NCBI RefSeq assembly: GCF_002878395.1
Contig: NC_061118.1
Span: 85,543,840-85,607,839, forward strand
Origin: Capsicum annuum
Taxonomy: Eukaryota > Streptophyta > Magnoliopsida > Solanales > Solanaceae
Direction: 5' to 3'
DNA: 64,000 nt
Both the position numbers and the translations under genes were made by a program. The notes under the pieces are model-generated. The model was not told where the DNA came from. It worked only from the letters and a program-made list of their open reading frames with translations, and made no database searches. This document shows, piece by piece, positions 61,039 to 64,000 of this stretch. Position 1 is the stretch's first letter. The number at the start of each line of letters is the position of its first letter.

Positions 61039-63000
61039 TCCCCAACTTAGAATCTTGCTTGTCCTCAAGCAGCACTACCCTTACTATAAGGCAACTCCCC
61101 ATGTATGCCCATATGTTAGTTCCCAATGATCATAAAGACTCCAACCTGATTACAACCAAAAAATTCTCTTCACACATGGATCAATGGATTTATTTTTATG
61201 ACTCCCATCATCATAAAATGGAACAACGAAGGATGAATTAGATTTCTAGGAAAAACCATGTAAAAACTACTAGTAATCTATAAATGACTCACTTGTTAAC
61301 CACACCATGTTTTACCTCCTTTTACCTCATCATGTGGAAGATGAAAAATTCACCCACCTCAACCTGTTCACATGCCTCCTTACAAGAAAGAAGACACGCC
61401 TAGTTACCAATCATGCAACAAGAATTTTAAGTGCGAACACTCACTTTCTCAAAAATTCTCCATGTTAACAAGTACCATGCCATAAGCTTGCTCTTATTTT
61501 CTATCACCACTATAATGACTACACTTGGTTGAGAATGACAAAGAGCTTTTTTAGCTTATAATGTAGGTTTATGGTAGGGTAGGATATCAACTTAGGAAAA
61601 TAAGGCTAAACCCTCCTTGAACATCTACATCATACTCTTTTAATGTTTTGCTATTGGGCTGCTTCTTTTAACTTTACTATTTTGCCTTGTTTGCCTTTTT
61701 TTCTTTGTTTTCCCACTTTCCTTTTTTTCTCTTTCTTTTTTTTTTGTGTGCATAAATAATACTTTTTATTCCTTTTTGGGATCTTTTATTTCTTCCAATT
61801 AAAATGCTTTATTTTCTTAAGCACGTAGGCATCTTTTTATGAATTCGTGGCCCAACTATATTTTCAATTTACACCACCCTCAACTTAGGATTTTAGCCTC
61901 AACTTATGTCCTTAATTCAAGGAGGATAGGGTTCAAAAGAGACAAATAGAAAGGTCACGACTTGAAATGTATTTGCGAAAGAAAAGTCTAAAGGCTCAAA
62001 GAGGATAACTAGGGGTAACTCCTATGTATTGGTAGGATTATTAGGCTAGAGTGGTCTTCCAATGTCACAAAATAGCCTGTGATCATTTAACCAACCAAGC
62101 ACAATCAAAATTTAAATTTGAAATACTAATGAGTAAAGTTCTAGATGGTACAAGTACATATGAGATGTAGACAATTAAGCTCACACATGACATGCAAGTT
62201 TTTTCAAGGGGGTTCAATTGTTCTACCCGCTTGAGACAAAGATGGAGTTTTCACTATTTTTTCAAAGTTAATTTTTAGAGTTACAGAAAGATGGAAAATT
62301 TCATCATGAGGTTGCTCACGTCCATGCCTTCAAATTTTGCAAAATTTTCAGACGAAGGGAGTTATTTGTTTTGCATCTGCACCACACATAATTTGCTAAT
62401 CACGACAACAACCCAAGTTGATATCTTATATTGTGGATCTAAATGGTTGGACCATCCACATGGCTACATAGACTTTGCAAATGGGTTATGAGTGCAATCC
62501 CCAAATCATCAAGGCCACATGTACTCAAAATTCCCTTGCATTGACCATGATACCACAGGTACTCAAACTTTCCCTACATCCATGGTTAAAAAGCCAATCA
62601 TAACGCTTTCCGCTTAAGAATGTTGTTACTCAGTTTATCATATGGAAAAGCTCATTGATTCAAACTAAACTAAAGTAGCAAACTAAGAACAAAGTAACTA
62701 ATCTATGCAAATGTGGACACCATCAGAGTGTTCGAATATTAAAACCCAAATAAAACTAAGAATTATCCAAAAAAGCAGAAAAGTATGCAAAAATATAAAT
62801 AATACAAGACCAAATCAAATGAATAAAGAGACACCCCCAACTGAATGGATAGTAGAGTCCCTACTGCATAAATAATCAAGGATAAAATAGATAAGGATGC
62901 TCCTTGAAACCGCATCAAGGGCTTCTTTCACTCTCGAATTCTGCATCATCATCATTCGTCTCAAGATTAATCCACTCAGCTGAAGCCTTATCATCACTCT
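61039..63000 (-). other. Internal, mostly non-coding part of element J
   Basis: Next to the LTR is the minus-strand word CTTGAGGACAAGC (61069-61057), followed by AAGTTGGGGATG leading into the LTR, as in several plant retroelements. The rest shows a pyrimidine-rich tract at 61680-61760 and no coding region. Short open frames at 61014-61241, 62291-62491 and 62815-62997 have no recognisable domain. Confidence 0.5.
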
Positions 63001-63474
63001 TGACCTAAGAGGAAGAAAGTCTATCTCAGGGTTTTAGAACCTTCCATAAACCCTTCACCCCTTTCCATATCTTAATAAAGAACTTATCCCTCTTCTTCTC
63101 ACTTGTAACCATTTTTTCATATTCAATCCAGAGGTCTCGGTGTGACTTCAGCAAAGAGGAGTAGGCTTTCTCAAGCTTAGAAATGGTAGTCACTTACTTA
63201 TTTTGGTCCTCTTTGTACTTTTCATAATTAACATGTGCCACATATGATTGTTGGGAGGTAGAAGGCTCTTTCGGTCCTTGGGCCAAACTAGAAACAAGCT
63301 CTTTGATGGTTGTAATATTTAGTTTAATCTCCTCAAGAGGTCTCATGGTGATTTTCCTAGGAGACTCGGTCTCACTGCATGCCGGCCTTTCTAAGTTGAT
63401 CTTTCTTTTCTTGATTTTTTCGGGTACGCCCTCTCCTCAAATCCTCAAGGGTAAATGATGGTACTAGGATGCAT

Positions 63475-63997
63475 CTATGTATGACTAGCATGCTCTTCTA
63501 CCCCTGCTTTCCTGTAAAGTTCAATAATTAAAGAAGGGAACAAGAGATGCATACCACCTTGGTTCTTGAAATGATCAATTTCATTGACCATGAGTTGATC
63601 GACATCCAGTGAGATGCTGTCTAGAATACAAGCAACTATCAGAAAACACAATTCTGGGATTTCTTTCATATGGGTGAAAGAGAAACTCAGCTACAAATAA
63701 TGTGAAACCATATGTGAGCCTCAAAAGTGAAGTCGTTCATGGAAATGTTGCTTTTAGTCTTACTCCAAGAGACTTTCTTTTAGAGGCATAGCTGACGCAC
63801 CAATAAACTCCCTGGTTTACACCCTTTTACTTTGAATTCACCCATGTCTACATGTTTTAGCCCATAAACATCATTAATTTTCTGAGCCCCAACTTTAACC
63901 AGTTTGCCCCAAATCATGACAGACACATTAAATGGGTTCAAAAAAGACACTTCACGGATATTGGCATAAAATTCACAGACCCATTGTTCATTTACAA
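63475..63997 (-). pseudogene. Putative plant transposon protein domain, frameshifted
   Basis: From about 63997 down, one frame reads EQWVCEFYANIREVSF, then VKVGAQKINDVYGL, then meets a stop near 63780. A second frame (63669-63475) continues with MKEIPELCFLIVACILDS and GGMHLLFPSLIIELYRKAGV. These blocks match the plant transposon protein domain found in many Solanaceae retroelement-like genes (the VREFYAN...INxxYGL and LYFPxLITxLCxxAGV blocks). Its biochemical role is not known. The N-terminal part lies outside the window. Confidence 0.6.
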
Positions 63998-64000
63998 TGC

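Noticed and set aside
60101..61241. Several short open frames on both strands
   Set aside because: They lie in LTR J or its edge, and no domain is recognisable.

Overview
This window is AT-rich nuclear DNA from a eudicot plant, most likely a member of the Solanaceae. The reasons are the mix of repeats (a SolS-like tRNA-derived SINE, Mutator-type MITEs whose ends start GGGAAAAGGGTCAAATATG, Ty3/gypsy LTRs starting TGTAATACCCC, and DUF1985-type transposon genes) and the split-exon gene structure. The species cannot be fixed from the sequence alone. There is one 100-base run of N. No rRNA, tRNA gene, CRISPR array or bacterial-type operon was seen.

Only one host gene looks intact. It is a two-exon, plus-strand member of the DUF266 / Core-2/I-branching (GT14-like) glycosyltransferase family, with coding exons at 3458-3982 and 11360-11998 (387 residues). 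Its single coding intron is about 7.4 kb and is packed with mobile DNA: a hAT-like MITE, a SINE fragment, two nested MITEs, a TAGGGGTGGCAA-type MITE, a second SINE-like unit, and a minus-strand Helitron that carries a tandem repeat array and a Mutator-type MITE. Upstream (1-2590, minus strand) lies a decayed DUF1985-type transposon gene with two in-frame stops and a broken splice donor.

From 12462 to 22662 there is a composite DNA transposon. A MITE of about 1.07 kb, with Mutator-like long inverted repeats and a 9-bp target duplication, has been split by two Helitrons (12704-18300 plus; 18560-22094 minus). The first Helitron insertion can be proved from the window itself, because the other arm of the MITE preserves the uninterrupted target.

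From about 24.3 kb to the end, the window is nested retrotransposon DNA: a solo LTR split by a complete gag-only gypsy element (26019-35307, TSD TAAGC, containing the assembly gap); a degraded LINE; several Ty3/gypsy chromovirus-like elements with gag, protease, RNase H, integrase and chromodomain remnants; two solo LTRs inserted inside gag genes; and, at the right edge, part of a minus-strand element of another lineage that carries a plant-transposon-protein domain. Every coding region in this half is broken.

The least explained signal is in the LTRs. Five lineages (A, B, C, D and E) carry, just upstream of the likely TATA region where one is visible, a short block of near-perfect palindromes whose sequence differs completely between families while the layout is the same. 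LTR I has a weaker inverted repeat in the same place. Several families also share a conserved hairpin block and a degenerate repeat of about 22 nt in the LTR body.
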